5,018 nt of DNA, from positions 1 to 5,018 of the forward strand of contig JAHZHY010000040.1 in assembly GCA_019420045.1 (NCBI GenBank), read 5' to 3'. Numbering within the stretch: position 1 is the stretch's first letter; every line of letters begins with the position of its first letter. The DNA comes from Clostridiales bacterium. Its GTDB lineage: Bacteria > Bacillota > Clostridia > Oscillospirales > Butyricicoccaceae. Below are positions 4,373 through 5,018 of the stretch, one piece after another. The notes under the pieces are model-generated. The model did no database searches and had not been told where the DNA came from. It saw only the letters and a list, made by a program, of their open reading frames with translations. The translations under genes and the position numbers were made by a program.

Positions 4373-5018
4373 ATGAAAACTTTCTTTCTGACGCTGAGCC
4401 AGGGGTGGCTGGAGATCGCTGTGGCCGTGGGTGTTGTGCTTCTGCTGCGGCTTTGTCTCCGTCCCTTCCCCAAGTATCTCACCTGCCTTTTGTGGCTGGG
4501 TGTGCTGTTTCGCCTTCTCTGTCCTTTTTCTTTGCCAAAAGCCGCAAGTCCTCTCCCGGCCATCCCTGCACCAGTGATACCTCTGTCCCCAGCCCTCACC
4601 GGTGCTCCTCAGCCAGCGCCAGCGACAGGATCTTTCGACTGGCTGGGCCTGCTGTCTCTGCTTTGGCTGATCGGGCTGACCTTTTTCCTTCTGAAAGGGC
4701 TGCTTTCTCTCCTTTCTTTGAAAAAGAGGCTAAAAAGAGCCCAGAAACTATGTGACAATGTGGTTCTTTCTTCCTGCGTTCCCACGCCCTTTGTCTTTGG
4801 GATTTTCCGGCCGCTGATCGTTCTCCCGGCCCACACACCGGAAACCATGCGTCCTTTTGTCATCGCTCACGAAAGAAGCCACATCGCCCGGCTGGATCAT
4901 ATGTTCAAACCCTTATTCTATCTGGCCGCCTGTATTTATTGGTTCCATCCCCTGGTGTGGGTCGCCTTTTTCCTCTTTGCCCAGGATATGGAGATGGCCT
5001 GCGACGAAAAAACCATCC
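4373..5018 (+). CDS. M56-family (BlaR1/MecR1-type) membrane metallopeptidase, N-terminal part only
   Basis: The first 215 residues of an integral membrane sensor-protease; the gene continues past the right edge. Hydrophobic segments lie at about 12-28, 35-52, 88-114 and 181-204. A Pro/Ala-rich loop (about 53-85) separates the second and third. The zinc-protease motif is AHERSHIARLDH, giving HExxH at 166-170, followed by YWFHPLVWVAFFLF and DMEMACDE. E207 lies 37 residues after H170, the position expected for the third zinc ligand of BlaR1. In the family, ligand binding to an extracellular C-terminal domain activates the protease, which leads to loss of the BlaI repressor. That sensor domain is not visible here, so whether it is penicillin-binding or something else cannot be told. 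The ATG at 4373 was chosen; the GTG at 4370, with better spacing (8 nt) from AGGAG at 4357-4361, and the GTG at 4361 overlapping the repressor stop are alternatives. It is cotranscribed with the repressor. Confidence 0.92.
   Translation, partial: MKTFFLTLSQGWLEIAVAVGVVLLLRLCLRPFPKYLTCLLWLGVLFRLLCPFSLPKAASPLPAIPAPVIPLSPALTGAPQPAPATGSFDWLGLLSLLWLIGLTFFLLKGLLSLLSLKKRLKRAQKLCDNVVLSSCVPTPFVFGIFRPLIVLPAHTPETMRPFVIAHERSHIARLDHMFKPLFYLAACIYWFHPLVWVAFFLFAQDMEMACDEKTI

Overview
The window looks like a chromosomal segment of an anaerobic or facultative Gram-positive bacterium, most likely a GC-rich Clostridia member such as the Oscillospiraceae/Ruminococcaceae. This assignment is an inference. It rests on strong AGGAGG-type ribosome binding sites, sigma-A promoters in AT-rich gaps, GC-rich third codon positions, a B12-dependent class II ribonucleotide reductase, a low-GC-phylum type sirtuin and a BlaI/BlaR1-type pair.

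Layout. (1) Positions 1-2167, minus strand: the first 722 codons of nrdJ, the adenosylcobalamin-dependent class II ribonucleotide reductase. The extreme C-terminus lies beyond the left edge. Its promoter (TTGACA, 17 bp, TACAAT) lies at 2250-2278, and a good match to an NrdR box covers the -10. (2) Positions 2279-2519: an AT-rich divergent region with an inverted repeat (ATTTACAA/TTGTAAAT) over the -35 of a rightward promoter. (3) Positions 2520-2615, plus strand: an unrecognised 31-residue peptide gene with a strong RBS, followed by three hairpins, two of which look like intrinsic terminators. (4) Positions 2787-3707, plus strand: a 306-residue sirtuin of the class M (SirTM) type, in which the catalytic histidine is glutamine. 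It ends in a strong bidirectional terminator. (5) Positions 3739-3936: a non-coding stretch of three back-to-back hairpins ending in another plus-strand terminator. (6) Positions 3938-5018, plus strand: a promoter with two copies of GTTTAA-N5-TTAAAC, a BlaI/MecI-family repressor (4008-4364), and the N-terminal 215 residues of an M56/BlaR1-family membrane metallopeptidase that runs off the right edge.

How the genes relate. The repressor and the M56 peptidase form a two-gene signalling operon: the peptidase is expected to sense a cell-envelope signal and relieve repression, and the twin operators suggest autoregulation. The reductase, the small peptide and the sirtuin each appear to be separate transcription units. 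The sirtuin lacks the macrodomain, GcvH-L and lipoate ligase partners known for SirTM operons, at least within this window. The items most worth following up are the orphan class M sirtuin, the tiny regulated peptide gene, the hairpin cluster and the non-classical twin operators.
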